A DNA stretch of 18,553 bases from an uncultured Clostridia bacterium. GTDB lineage: Bacteria > Bacillota > Clostridia > Oscillospirales > Acutalibacteraceae. Shown here in pieces: positions 1 through 6,971 of this stretch. The translations under genes and the position numbers were made by a program. The stretch covers positions 1-18,553 of the forward strand of contig CAMGDK010000015.1 of NCBI GenBank assembly GCA_946042285.1, in the 5' to 3' direction. The notes below the pieces were generated by a model. It was given only the letters and a program-made list of their open reading frames with translations. It had not been told where the DNA came from and ran no database searches. Numbering within the stretch: position 1 is the stretch's first letter; each line of letters begins with the position of its first letter.

Positions 1-47
1 CTACACCTACGCCTTCGTCGGCAGCGTCAGATGTGTATAAGAGACAG
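1..47. other. Illumina/Nextera adapter remnant (artefact)
   Basis: Bases 15-47 match the Nextera Read 1 tail: TCGTCGGCAGCGTC at 15-28, followed by the 19-bp Tn5 mosaic end AGATGTGTATAAGAGACAG at 29-47. Bases 1-6 (CTACAC) match the end of the P5 primer, and 7-14 (CTACGCCT) sit exactly where an 8-base i5 index would be. This is library sequence, not biology. Genomic sequence begins at about base 48. Confidence 0.97.
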
Positions 48-63
48 ATATAGCACGATAAAT

Positions 64-85
64 CAATATTTTGATTAAAATATTG
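64..85. repeat. AT-rich inverted repeat upstream of the prfB promoter
   Basis: CAATATTTT (64-72), spacer GATT, AAAATATTG (77-85): perfect 9-bp arms. It lies 17 bases upstream of the prfB -35 box. It could be an operator, or the AT-rich end of an upstream gene's terminator that the contig edge has cut off. No role can be assigned from sequence. Confidence 0.5.
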
Positions 86-102
86 TGAATTGATTTTTAA
101 TC

Positions 103-131
103 TTGCAATACCGCTTAAAGTTGTATATAAT
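103..131 (+). promoter_or_regulatory. Predicted sigma-A promoter of prfB
   Basis: -35 TTGCAA (103-108), 17-base spacer, -10 TATAAT (126-131). Transcription should start near 138, giving a leader of about 45 bases with a Shine-Dalgarno-like CGGAG shortly before the ATG at 184. Confidence 0.75.
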
Positions 132-183
132 ATTATGCGTAAATTTTGCAAATAATATAACACGCGGATAACGGAGATATAAT

Positions 184-1302
184 ATGATTGAATACGAAGA
201 ACTCAGGCTCAGACTTCTCGGCTCTGAAAAAACCGTTGAAAACTTAAAGGAAGCTCTTGCTATCGACACTCTTAAGGAGGAGATTGCACAGCTTGAGGAA
301 ATAAGCAGTCAGCCTAACTTTTGGGATGACATGGAAAACAGCCAAAAAACGATGCAAAAAATCGGATCTCTCAAGGCAAAGGTTGCATCATACGAAAGCG
401 CAAAAAATGATTTTGACGATGCTCTTGTAATGATTGAGCTTGCTAACGAGGAGGAGGATGCAGACCTGCTTGATGACTGCATTGCCTCTGTCGAGGAAAT
501 CGAAAAAAGACTTGAGTCGCTCACTCTTTCAACTCTTTTGAGCGGTGAGTTTGACAATAAAAACGCACTCCTTACATTCCATGCAGGCGCAGGCGGCACA
601 GAGGCGCAGGACTGGGCTGAAATGCTGTTTAGAATGTACAACCGCTGGGGTGAAAGGCACGGCTACAAGGTGTCCACACTTGATTATCTCGACGGCGATG
701 TTGCAGGTGTTAAGAGTGCAACAATTCTTGTTGAGGGCGAAAATGCCTACGGCTACCTTAAGGGCGAAATGGGTATTCACAGGCTTGTAAGAGTGTCGCC
801 GTTTGACTCGTCGGGACGACGCCACACATCGTTTGCATCACTTGAGGTTATGCCTGAAATTGATGATGATGTTAATGTTGAAATTCGCGAGGAGGACATC
901 AAGATGGATGTTTACCGCGCATCAGGTGCAGGCGGACAAAAGGTTAACAAAACATCGTCTGCAGTTCGCCTTACTCACATTCCGACAGGCATTGTCGTTT
1001 CATGCCAGATTGAGCGCAGTCAGCACCAAAACAGAGAGGTTGCAATGCGCATGCTCAAGTCAAAGCTTGTTGAAATCAAGGAAAGGGAAAACCTTGAGCG
1101 AATTGAGGACATCAAGGGCGACCAAAAGGAAATCGCATGGGGCAGTCAAATCAGGTCTTATGTTTTCATGCCTTACACAATGGCTAAGGACCACAGAACC
1201 AATTTTGAAATGGGTAACATAAATGCCGTAATGGACGGCGATATTGACGGCTTCATCAACGCTTATTTAAAAATGAAATCAGTTGAAAATGCTGACGGCT
1301 AA
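184..1302 (+). CDS. prfB: Peptide chain release factor 2
   Basis: Class I release factor that recognises UGA and UAA stop codons in the ribosomal A site and triggers peptidyl-tRNA hydrolysis. The 372-residue product is of normal RF2 length. The RF2-specific tripeptide SPF is at residues 205-207 and the catalytic GGQ loop is at 250-252, within GAGGQKVNKT. The N-terminal helical domain contains the usual QPNFWDD segment. Most RF2 genes have an in-frame UGA near codon 26 and need a +1 frameshift. Here the reading frame is open from the ATG, and the equivalent region (codons 27-28, ATC GAC) has no stop, so this autoregulation is absent. The gene has its own promoter at 103-131 and is followed by a hairpin terminator at 1324-1358. 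Confidence 0.97.
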   Translation: MIEYEELRLRLLGSEKTVENLKEALAIDTLKEEIAQLEEISSQPNFWDDMENSQKTMQKIGSLKAKVASYESAKNDFDDALVMIELANEEEDADLLDDCIASVEEIEKRLESLTLSTLLSGEFDNKNALLTFHAGAGGTEAQDWAEMLFRMYNRWGERHGYKVSTLDYLDGDVAGVKSATILVEGENAYGYLKGEMGIHRLVRVSPFDSSGRRHTSFASLEVMPEIDDDVNVEIREEDIKMDVYRASGAGGQKVNKTSSAVRLTHIPTGIVVSCQIERSQHQNREVAMRMLKSKLVEIKERENLERIEDIKGDQKEIAWGSQIRSYVFMPYTMAKDHRTNFEMGNINAVMDGDIDGFINAYLKMKSVENADG

Positions 1303-1323
1303 CAATTCCATAAATAAAACAAG

Positions 1324-1358
1324 CCTCCTGACAAAAAATACTGTCGGGAGGTTTTTTT
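1324..1358 (+). terminator. Terminator hairpin overlapping the next gene's Shine-Dalgarno
   Basis: CCTCCTGAC (1324-1332) pairs with GTCGGGAGG (1343-1351) with one G-U pair, followed by seven T residues (1352-1358). This is a typical intrinsic terminator for prfB. The 3' arm contains GGGAGG (1346-1351), which is also the only Shine-Dalgarno for the ATG at 1360, and the U-tract is the spacer. Confidence 0.85.
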
Positions 1359-1359
1359 G

Positions 1360-2229
1360 ATGAAAAAAATAATAATTACAGCTGCTTTGTCGATTGCCGT
1401 GCTAACCGTATTGCTTTGCGCGTGTGCAGTGTCGGACAACGAGGCAACAACACAGACGCAGTCAACAGAAGCTACTGAAAACGAAAGCAACGGCTCAACC
1501 ACTAATGTGGCAGACACAACCGTCGTTGCAGATGCCATGAACTCTAAAAGCTACGACACCGGCAAGGTGATTTGGGGACCGGGCAGGGCAGAAAACCATC
1601 AGCAGCCAAATGACCCGATAATGCTTCAGGAGCAATATCAAAGCCTTGATGCGAGCTTTTTACTCAAGAACAAAAAGCAGCTTTGCCTGACATTTGACGA
1701 GGGCTACGAAAACGGCTACACTCCGTCAATCCTTGACACGCTGAAGGAGAAAAAGGTTAAGGCGATTTTCTTTGTGACATACGATTTTGCAAAGGACAAT
1801 CCCGATTTAATCAAGCGTATGATTGACGAAGGACATGTTGTCGGCAATCACACATACCGTCACTACACGATGGACGAGGTTTCAAGAGAGGTTGCAACAG
1901 AGGAGATACAGTTTTTAGACAGCTATATAAATGAAAATTTCGGCTACAAGATGAAGCTGTTTAGATTTCCTAAGGGTGAATTCAGCCAAGACACGCTTGC
2001 GCTTGCAAAGGAGCTTGGCTACAAGAGTGTGTTTTGGTCTTTTGCCTATGCCGATTGGGACACGCAAAATCCGCCTGACAGGACAGAGGCGTATAATGAA
2101 ATCACGAAATATATTCATCCGGGCGAGATTATGCTTCTTCACGCAGTAAGTGCCACAAATGCAGAAATCCTCGCCGATGTAATCGACGAGGTACGCAATC
2201 AAGGATATGAATTCACCGTCAACATCTAA
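1360..2229 (+). CDS. pdaA: PdaA-like polysaccharide deacetylase, predicted lipoprotein
   Basis: Carbohydrate esterase family 4 protein of the PdaA (delta-lactam-biosynthetic de-N-acetylase) type. Characterised members remove the N-acetyl group from MurNAc during spore-cortex muramic delta-lactam formation. The 289 residues contain a hydrophobic signal segment (about 3-19) with lipobox LCAC (Cys22), a Thr/Glu/Asn-rich linker to about residue 60, the PdaA-like WGPGRAENHQQP stretch, the catalytic motif LTFDEGYENG (Asp113) and metal ligands in GNHTYRH (His164, His168). It also has RFPKGEFS and the C-terminal HPGEIMLLHAVS. The Glu after Asp113 replaces the second Asp of ordinary CE4 enzymes, as is usual in the PdaA group. 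The ATG at 1360 is preferred over the in-frame TTG at 1357 because GGGAGG lies eight bases upstream of it. No own promoter is visible, so expression may depend on read-through from prfB. Confidence 0.88.
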   Translation: MKKIIITAALSIAVLTVLLCACAVSDNEATTQTQSTEATENESNGSTTNVADTTVVADAMNSKSYDTGKVIWGPGRAENHQQPNDPIMLQEQYQSLDASFLLKNKKQLCLTFDEGYENGYTPSILDTLKEKKVKAIFFVTYDFAKDNPDLIKRMIDEGHVVGNHTYRHYTMDEVSREVATEEIQFLDSYINENFGYKMKLFRFPKGEFSQDTLALAKELGYKSVFWSFAYADWDTQNPPDRTEAYNEITKYIHPGEIMLLHAVSATNAEILADVIDEVRNQGYEFTVNI

Positions 2230-2264
2230 AATGTACAAGTAGGGACTGTCCCTACTTGTACATT
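2230..2264. repeat. Perfect long palindrome, copy 1 of a dispersed intergenic repeat
   Basis: AATGTACAAGTAGGGAC (2230-2246), a single T, then the exact reverse complement (2248-2264): 17-bp arms. It starts at the base after the pdaA stop codon and lies between two convergent genes, so it may terminate transcription in both directions; the minus-strand side is followed by TTTT. A near-identical copy is at 14833-14864 (31 of 32 bases shared). Confidence 0.85.
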
Positions 2265-2315
2265 GTTGTAATATTTTTTAGGGATTTTGGTGAATTATTT
2301 TACAATTTGTATATT

Positions 2316-3911
2316 TTAATGCTCGTCGGCGAGGACTGCATGAGCGCACTTAACTCCGTCAACCGCAGCAGATATAATTCCGCCTGCGTAGCCGGCACCC
2401 TCGCCGCAGGGATAAACACCTCTGATATTGCACTGAAGCAAATCGTCGCGCAAAATCCTCACAGAGCTTGACGAACGGGTTTCGGGCGCAGTCAAAACCG
2501 CATCATAAAGATTGAAGCCGTTGAGCCTTTTATCCATTTCAACAATGGCAGATTTCATCGTAGCTGAGACCTTCTGCGGCAGACACTCGTCAAGATTTGT
2601 GAGCGTTACGCCTGTCGGACAGGTTGGATTAACATTGCCAAGCTGCCTGCTCTCTATTCCCTTTAGGAAATCACCTACAAGCTGTGCCGGCGCTCTGTAA
2701 TCACCGCCTGCAAGAAGATATGCGGTGTGCTCAATTTCCCTTTGATAATATATTCCGGCAAGCGGATGCTCGCTCGGGAAATCCTTTGGCTCAATACCTA
2801 CAAGAAGAGCAGAGTTTGCATTCTCACCGTCACGGGCAAGCGAGCTCATACCGTTTACGATAACTCCCTCTTTTTCGCTTGCGGCGGCAACAACAGTACC
2901 GCCCGGACACATGCAAAATGTGTATGCGCCTCTCTCATGCAGACCGTGGCACGCAAGCTTGTAATCGGCGGCTCCAAGCCTTGGATGATTTGCAAATCTG
3001 CCGTACTGCGCCTCGTTGATAAGCCTTTGAGGGTGCTCAATTCTTGCACCGACGGAAAACGGCTTTTGCATAATCTCAACACCGAGCGAATACATCATTT
3101 CAACAGTATCCCTTGCGCTGTGACCGATTGCCATGATAACGCTGTCCGCCTCTATATCAATGCTCTCGCCCTTGTGCGAGTAGGTTACGCCGTGAACAAA
3201 TCCGTTTGCGCATATAAGCTTCTCAAGCTTACATTCAAGCCTAACCTCGCCGCCGAGCGACTCAATCTTTTTTCTTATATTCTTAACAACGACCGTCAGC
3301 CTGTCCGTGCCGATGTGCGGCTTTGAGGAATAAAGAATTTCCTCGGGCGCACCTGCCTCGTAAAGCTCCTCAAGGATTTTGCGAATAAAAGGACTCTTGA
3401 TGCCTGTTGTGAGCTTGCCGTCGGAAAAAGTACCTGCGCCGCCCTCGCCGAACTGAACATTTGACTCCTCGTCAAGCTCTCTCGTTTTCCAAAATCTGTT
3501 GACATCACGCTGTCTTGAATCAACATCCCTGCCTCGCTCAAGAATAATCGGCTTCAAGCCTGCCTGAGCAAGAATAAGACCTGCAAACATACCTGCCGGA
3601 CCGAAGCCTACAACGACAGGTCTGAATTTACTTACACGCTTATTTACCGGCATTTCATATTTATACGGCTTAACAAGCTGTACCTTGTTCGATTTGCACT
3701 TTGCGGCAATCTGCTCCTCGTCAAGAGTAATCTCAACATCGACGGAGTAGCTGAAATGCACATCGTCCTTTTTTCTTGCATCAACGCTCTTTTTGTAAAT
3801 CGAAAGAGTGTCGATGTATTTTTCATTTATCTTAAGCACCTTTGCCGCCTTTGATTTGAGTACTGACTCTTCCTCGTCAAGCGACAGCTTAATTTCGTTA
3901 ATTCTTATCAT
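2316..3911 (-). CDS. Uncharacterised FAD-dependent dehydrogenase (COG2509-type)
   Basis: A 531-residue flavoprotein. An N-terminal domain of about 95 residues (MIRINEIKLSLDE...) precedes the FAD Rossmann motif VVGFGPAGMFAGL (GxGxxG at 102-107), which ends in an acidic residue in ILERG. Further landmarks are the NVQFGEGGAGTFSDGKL stretch, CMCPGGTVV, and a C-terminal FAD-contacting segment GVYPCGEGAGYAGG. This layout matches the conserved family annotated as an NAD(P)/FAD-dependent oxidoreductase, COG2509; no substrate is firmly established for it. The ATG at 3911 has AGGAAAG upstream. The gene lies 22 bases downstream of the BaiN-like flavoprotein gene and is probably co-transcribed with it. 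Confidence 0.88.
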   Translation of the reverse strand: MIRINEIKLSLDEEESVLKSKAAKVLKINEKYIDTLSIYKKSVDARKKDDVHFSYSVDVEITLDEEQIAAKCKSNKVQLVKPYKYEMPVNKRVSKFRPVVVGFGPAGMFAGLILAQAGLKPIILERGRDVDSRQRDVNRFWKTRELDEESNVQFGEGGAGTFSDGKLTTGIKSPFIRKILEELYEAGAPEEILYSSKPHIGTDRLTVVVKNIRKKIESLGGEVRLECKLEKLICANGFVHGVTYSHKGESIDIEADSVIMAIGHSARDTVEMMYSLGVEIMQKPFSVGARIEHPQRLINEAQYGRFANHPRLGAADYKLACHGLHERGAYTFCMCPGGTVVAAASEKEGVIVNGMSSLARDGENANSALLVGIEPKDFPSEHPLAGIYYQREIEHTAYLLAGGDYRAPAQLVGDFLKGIESRQLGNVNPTCPTGVTLTNLDECLPQKVSATMKSAIVEMDKRLNGFNLYDAVLTAPETRSSSSVRILRDDLLQCNIRGVYPCGEGAGYAGGIISAAVDGVKCAHAVLADEH

Positions 3912-3933
3912 AATATACTTTCCTGCTTGTTAT

Positions 3934-5034
3934 TTATTCTGCAACGACTGCAATCTCATCTGCCGTCTTAATACCGCTGTAAAATGCAAAATTGAGATTA
4001 TATCCACCGCATTTAAACTGCCTGTCAAGCACCTCACCGCAGGCGTAAACGCGCGGCACGAGCCTTGAGCGAAAGCCGTCAAATTCCGTTAATTGAGCAC
4101 CGCCTGCCGTAATCTGCGCATAGTCAAAGCCTTTAGTGCCGGTGATAATCAGCCTCCAGCTTTTTGCAAATTTTGCAAGCCTTTCGATGTCGCCGCCTGC
4201 CTGCTTAAGCAATATACCGCTCAGCCTTGAGCCAAGCACACCGTCTAAGCTTCCAAAGCGCCTTGCATGCTCCAAAAGCTCGTTTTCGCTGATGTCAGGT
4301 GCAAGGTCAAGCACTGCATGGCATTTTTTAGGATTATCCTGTGCAAAGCTTTTGGCAACATGCACCGACAAATTCATTGTAACAATGCCCGACAGACCGT
4401 AGTCTGTAAAAAGCACCTCGCCGCATTCCGCCGCAACGCACTCGTCATCAAGCAAAATCTTAAGCTCGCATTTTGCACGGCAGCCCTTGAGCGCCCTTGT
4501 ATGCTTGCTTGATGATGTAAGCTGAACAAGTGCAGGATAAAGCGGAGTAATTGTGTGGCCTATATCCTTTAACAGCTTGTGTCCGCTCCCGTTTGAGCCG
4601 AGAGAGGATTGTGCCATACCGCCTGAAGCAACAACAATACAATCTGCCATATACATTCCGCAGTCGGTTGAAACGCACAAGTCACTGTCTATTGACTCAA
4701 CGGTACAGTCCGTTACTATCTCAACACCTAACTGCTCGCATGCGCTTAGCATTTGCTCCAAAACAGTCGCAGCCTGATTTGAATAAGGATATACTCTGCC
4801 CTCGTCCTCGTACTTTTCCTTAAGTCCTATTGAATTGAAAAAGGCAATAACCTCATCACTGCCGTCGGCATTGGTGTTTGTAAAGTTACATCTGCCGTTG
4901 CCTGTTGCAAGTATCTTTTTGCCCGATTGCGACAATCGCTCTAAAACTATTACCTCGGCGCTCGGACATTTTTGCTTCAGCCTGATTGCACACGCAAGTC
5001 CGCTTGCTCCTGCGCCTATGATAATTGTGGTCAT
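3934..5034 (-). CDS. HI0933/BaiN-family flavoprotein (NAD(P)/FAD-dependent oxidoreductase)
   Basis: A 366-residue flavoprotein with the dinucleotide-binding motif IIIGAGASGLACA (GxGxxG at 7-12), Glu32 at the end of the second strand, and the family hallmark ILATGNGRCNFTNT (residues 41-54). C-terminal landmarks are TAGGAQLTEFD and the FAD-contacting ACGEVLDRQFKCGGYNLNFAF. The family includes BaiN of gut Clostridia, reported to act in bile-acid 7-dehydroxylation, but most members have no known substrate and no bai genes are present here. The ATG at 5034 is preferred to an upstream TTG at 5052 because AGGAG lies seven bases before it. A predicted promoter at 5084-5112 would drive this gene and the COG2509-type gene. 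Confidence 0.9.
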   Translation of the reverse strand: MTTIIIGAGASGLACAIRLKQKCPSAEVIVLERLSQSGKKILATGNGRCNFTNTNADGSDEVIAFFNSIGLKEKYEDEGRVYPYSNQAATVLEQMLSACEQLGVEIVTDCTVESIDSDLCVSTDCGMYMADCIVVASGGMAQSSLGSNGSGHKLLKDIGHTITPLYPALVQLTSSSKHTRALKGCRAKCELKILLDDECVAAECGEVLFTDYGLSGIVTMNLSVHVAKSFAQDNPKKCHAVLDLAPDISENELLEHARRFGSLDGVLGSRLSGILLKQAGGDIERLAKFAKSWRLIITGTKGFDYAQITAGGAQLTEFDGFRSRLVPRVYACGEVLDRQFKCGGYNLNFAFYSGIKTADEIAVVAE

Positions 5035-5083
5035 AATACCGCTCCTACACAATATATTCGATTTGCTGTAATTCGCTTTCTAT

Positions 5084-5112
5084 ATAATAGTATAAATTAA
5101 GCATAAATGCAA
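5084..5112 (-). promoter_or_regulatory. Predicted promoter of the flavoprotein pair
   Basis: On the minus strand: -35 TTGCAT (5112-5107), 17-base spacer, -10 TATTAT (5089-5084). The region is very AT-rich, so other register choices are possible. It lies back to back with the rpmG promoter. Confidence 0.5.
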
Positions 5113-5130
5113 ATTTTTTTGCCAAAATGC

Positions 5131-5159
5131 TTGACTAATATATAATGTTGTGATATATT
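5131..5159 (+). promoter_or_regulatory. Predicted sigma-A promoter of rpmG-secE-nusG
   Basis: -35 TTGACT (5131-5136), 17-base spacer, -10 TATATT (5154-5159). The start site should be near 5166, giving a leader of about 125 bases before rpmG. Confidence 0.75.
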
Positions 5160-5165
5160 AGCGTT

Positions 5166-5290
5166 ACCTCGTAGTAGGTCAATTCGGCGACAGGCCTTAT
5201 TTTTTTGCCTGATTTTTGACTTGAGCTGCTTTCGCTTTGCGTGGCGAGCGAGGGAGATTATTTATCGAAATTTTAATGGAGGTGCTATTT
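5166..5290 (+). promoter_or_regulatory. Structured 5' leader of rpmG-secE-nusG
   Basis: The transcript leader can form a two-part stem: AGGTCAA (5176-5182) with TTGACTT (5216-5222, one G-U pair), and inside it CAGGC (5191-5195) with GCCTG (5207-5211) around a T-rich loop. It does not match a leader family I recognise. It ends with the Shine-Dalgarno GGAGGTG (about 5278-5284) of rpmG. No ORF or tRNA is apparent in it. Confidence 0.45.
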
Positions 5291-5440
5291 ATGAGAGTTA
5301 AGATTACCTTAGCTTGCACTGAATGCAAACAGCGCAATTACAACACAATGAAAAACAAGAAGAATACACCGGACAGACTTGAAATGAACAAGTATTGCCC
5401 ATTCTGCAAGAAGCATACTCTCCACAGAGAGACAAAGTAA
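5291..5440 (+). CDS. rpmG: 50S ribosomal protein L33
   Basis: A 49-residue zinc-ribbon form of L33, a component of the large subunit near the E site. Two CxxC pairs are present: Cys9/Cys12 (CTEC) and Cys36/Cys39 (CPFC), so this is the zinc-binding paralogue rather than the zinc-free one. The start is the ATG at 5291 (MRVKITLACTEC), directed by GGAGGTG seven bases upstream; a longer in-frame opening from 5237 adds residues foreign to L33. It is the first gene of rpmG-secE-nusG, the usual Firmicute order, with 13 bases to secE. Confidence 0.96.
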   Translation: MRVKITLACTECKQRNYNTMKNKKNTPDRLEMNKYCPFCKKHTLHRETK

Positions 5441-5453
5441 CGGAGGACTGAAA

Positions 5454-5843
5454 ATGGCTGAAGACAAGAAGACTTCGACAAAGGCTCCAAAGGCTGACAA
5501 GCCTAAGGACAAGAAGAAGTCGAAGAAAAATCCGTTTAAGTCTGTCGTTTCTTTCTTCAAGAGCGTTAAGGCAGAAGGCAAAAAGGTTGTTTGGGCTAAC
5601 GCAAAGGATGTGCTTCGCAACACTGTAATCGTTCTTATCGTTGTAACAGTCGTTGGCTTGGCTATCTACGGCGTTGACACAGTTCTTTCACTCGGCATGA
5701 AGGGCATCAAGAGCCTTGCCGACAAGGAAACAACTACTGCATCGGCTCAGGCAGAGGACAAAACAAACGAGATTGACAAAATCCTCGAGAATGCAACTGC
5801 TGAAGACACAACTGCGCAGGAAACCACAAAAGCAGCTGAATAA
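5454..5843 (+). CDS. secE: Preprotein translocase subunit SecE with long C-terminal tail
   Basis: Essential small subunit of the SecYEG channel. Of 129 residues, about 1-29 form a Lys-rich cytoplasmic N-terminus. The conserved amphipathic SecE segment FFKSVKAEGKKVVWANAKDV is at 34-53, and a single membrane segment covers about 57-75. Bacterial single-span SecE proteins usually stop soon after the membrane segment. Here about 40 further residues follow (90-129), rich in Thr, Ala, Glu and Asp (for example ATAEDTTAQETTKAAE). With the standard SecE topology (C-terminus outside) this acidic tail would lie on the extracytoplasmic face. The gene sits between rpmG and nusG, with Shine-Dalgarno CGGAGG before the ATG. 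Confidence 0.95.
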   Translation: MAEDKKTSTKAPKADKPKDKKKSKKNPFKSVVSFFKSVKAEGKKVVWANAKDVLRNTVIVLIVVTVVGLAIYGVDTVLSLGMKGIKSLADKETTTASAQAEDKTNEIDKILENATAEDTTAQETTKAAE

Positions 5844-5883
5844 TTTATTAGACGCTTACTAATTTATATTCGGGAGGCTTAAT

Positions 5884-6411
5884 ATGGAAGAAGCAAAATG
5901 GTATGTTGCTCACACATTTTCAGGCTATGAAAACAAGGTTGCAAGCAACATTTTAACCGTAGTGGAAAACCGTAATCTCCACGATTTAATTCACGAGGTT
6001 GCAATCCCAACCGAAACGGTTAAGGAAATAAAAAGCGACGGAACCGAAAAGGAATATCAGCGCAAGCTTATGCCGGGTTACGTTTTTGTTAAAATGGTTA
6101 TGACTGACGACAGCTGGTATGTTGTTCGCAACACACGAGGCTGTACAGGCTTTGTCGGCCCTGAGGGCGAGCCTATGCCGCTCACAGACGAGGAGGTTAG
6201 AAATAACTGCCTTGAAAGAGTCAGCGTACAAATCGGATACGAGGTCGGCGACCTTGTCAATGTTATTGACGGTCCGCTTGAGGGCTTCTCCGGTACGGTT
6301 GACGAGATTGACACAGAAAACAACAGCGTTAAGGTTACCGTTTCAATGTTCGGCAGGGAAAACACTGTCGAGTTTGAGCTTGACCAGCTTGAAAAGGTCA
6401 AAGAAGACTAA
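5884..6411 (+). CDS. nusG: Transcription termination/antitermination factor NusG
   Basis: A 175-residue protein with the NGN domain (WYVAHTFSGYENKVASNI at 6-23; KLMPGYVFVKM in the core) and a C-terminal KOW domain (VGDLVNVIDGPLEGFSGTV, about 121-139). NusG binds the RNA polymerase clamp and links elongation to Rho, ribosomes or pausing. The ATG at 5884 has Shine-Dalgarno GGGAGG. It is the last gene of the rpmG-secE-nusG unit. No terminator follows, so transcription probably continues into rplK. Confidence 0.97.
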   Translation: MEEAKWYVAHTFSGYENKVASNILTVVENRNLHDLIHEVAIPTETVKEIKSDGTEKEYQRKLMPGYVFVKMVMTDDSWYVVRNTRGCTGFVGPEGEPMPLTDEEVRNNCLERVSVQIGYEVGDLVNVIDGPLEGFSGTVDEIDTENNSVKVTVSMFGRENTVEFELDQLEKVKED

Positions 6412-6484
6412 TTTTTTAATTCAGTAATTCGCAGTATATCTGCTTATTATCATTGGATATGAAATTGCCGTTTCGTGTTCAATG

Positions 6485-6517
6485 GTGGGAGAAGCTAAGG
6501 GCTTCGCCATTTACCAC
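6485..6517 (+). promoter_or_regulatory. Predicted L1-binding hairpin upstream of rplK
   Basis: GTGG (6485-6488) pairs with CCAC (6514-6517). Inside are an unpaired GA, a GAAGC/GCTTC stem (6491-6495/6501-6505) and a 3' internal strand ending in ATTTA. GUGGGAG opposite AUxUACCAC resembles the L1-binding helix of 23S rRNA, as known for L1 autoregulatory mRNA sites. It ends six bases before the rplK Shine-Dalgarno AGGAGG (6524-6529), which suits translational repression. Confidence 0.65.
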
Positions 6518-6538
6518 AATATTAGGAGGAAAATTATT

Positions 6539-6964
6539 ATGGCACAGAAGGTAGTAGGTTTAATTAAACTTCAAATTCCTGCCGGCAAAGCAACTCCGGC
6601 ACCACCTGTCGGTCCGGCTCTCGGTCAGCACGGTGTAAACATTATGTCATTCACAAAAGAGTTCAACGAGAGAACTAAGAATGACGCCGGTCTTATCATC
6701 CCTGTTGTTATCACAGTGTATGAGGATCGTTCATTCACATTCGTAACAAAGACTCCGCCTGCAGCTGTTCTTATTAAGAAGGCTTGCGGAATCGACAAGG
6801 CTTCAGGCGTTCCTAACAAGAACAAGGTTGCTACAATCTCAAAGGCAGATGTTCAAAAGATTGCAGAAACAAAGATGCCTGACCTTAATGCAGCATCACT
6901 TGAGGCTGCAATGTCAATGATCGCAGGTACAGCACGCAGCATGGGTATAGTAGTAGAAGACTAA
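6539..6964 (+). CDS. rplK: 50S ribosomal protein L11
   Basis: A 141-residue L11, the base of the GTPase-associated stalk that binds 23S rRNA. The N-terminal domain has the family signature IPAGKATPAPPVGPALGQHG and the flexible GVNIMSFTKEFN segment. The C-terminal rRNA-binding domain includes KTPPAAVLIKKACGI and GTARSMGI near the end. The start is the ATG at 6539 (MAQKVVGLIK) with Shine-Dalgarno AGGAGG; an in-frame extension from 6482 would translate the L1 hairpin and is rejected. Its distance from nusG is 127 bases, most of it leader. Likely co-regulated with rplA by L1. Confidence 0.97.
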   Translation: MAQKVVGLIKLQIPAGKATPAPPVGPALGQHGVNIMSFTKEFNERTKNDAGLIIPVVITVYEDRSFTFVTKTPPAAVLIKKACGIDKASGVPNKNKVATISKADVQKIAETKMPDLNAASLEAAMSMIAGTARSMGIVVED

Positions 6965-6971
6965 TTCCCTT

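Noticed and set aside
2727..3326. Plus-strand ORF of 199 codons opposite the COG2509-type gene
   Set aside because: It is a shadow of the flavoprotein gene; composition and lack of motifs match an antisense frame.
5237..5290. N-terminal extension of L33 in frame with rpmG
   Set aside because: The ribosome-binding site GGAGGTG lies inside the extension and directs the ATG at 5291, which gives a normal 49-residue L33.
5160..5290. tRNA or T-box in the rpmG leader
   Set aside because: No cloverleaf, CCA end or T-box motif could be found; only the nested stem is supported.
6482..6538. N-terminal extension of L11
   Set aside because: It would translate the L1-like hairpin and the Shine-Dalgarno; MAQKVV at 6539 is the family start.
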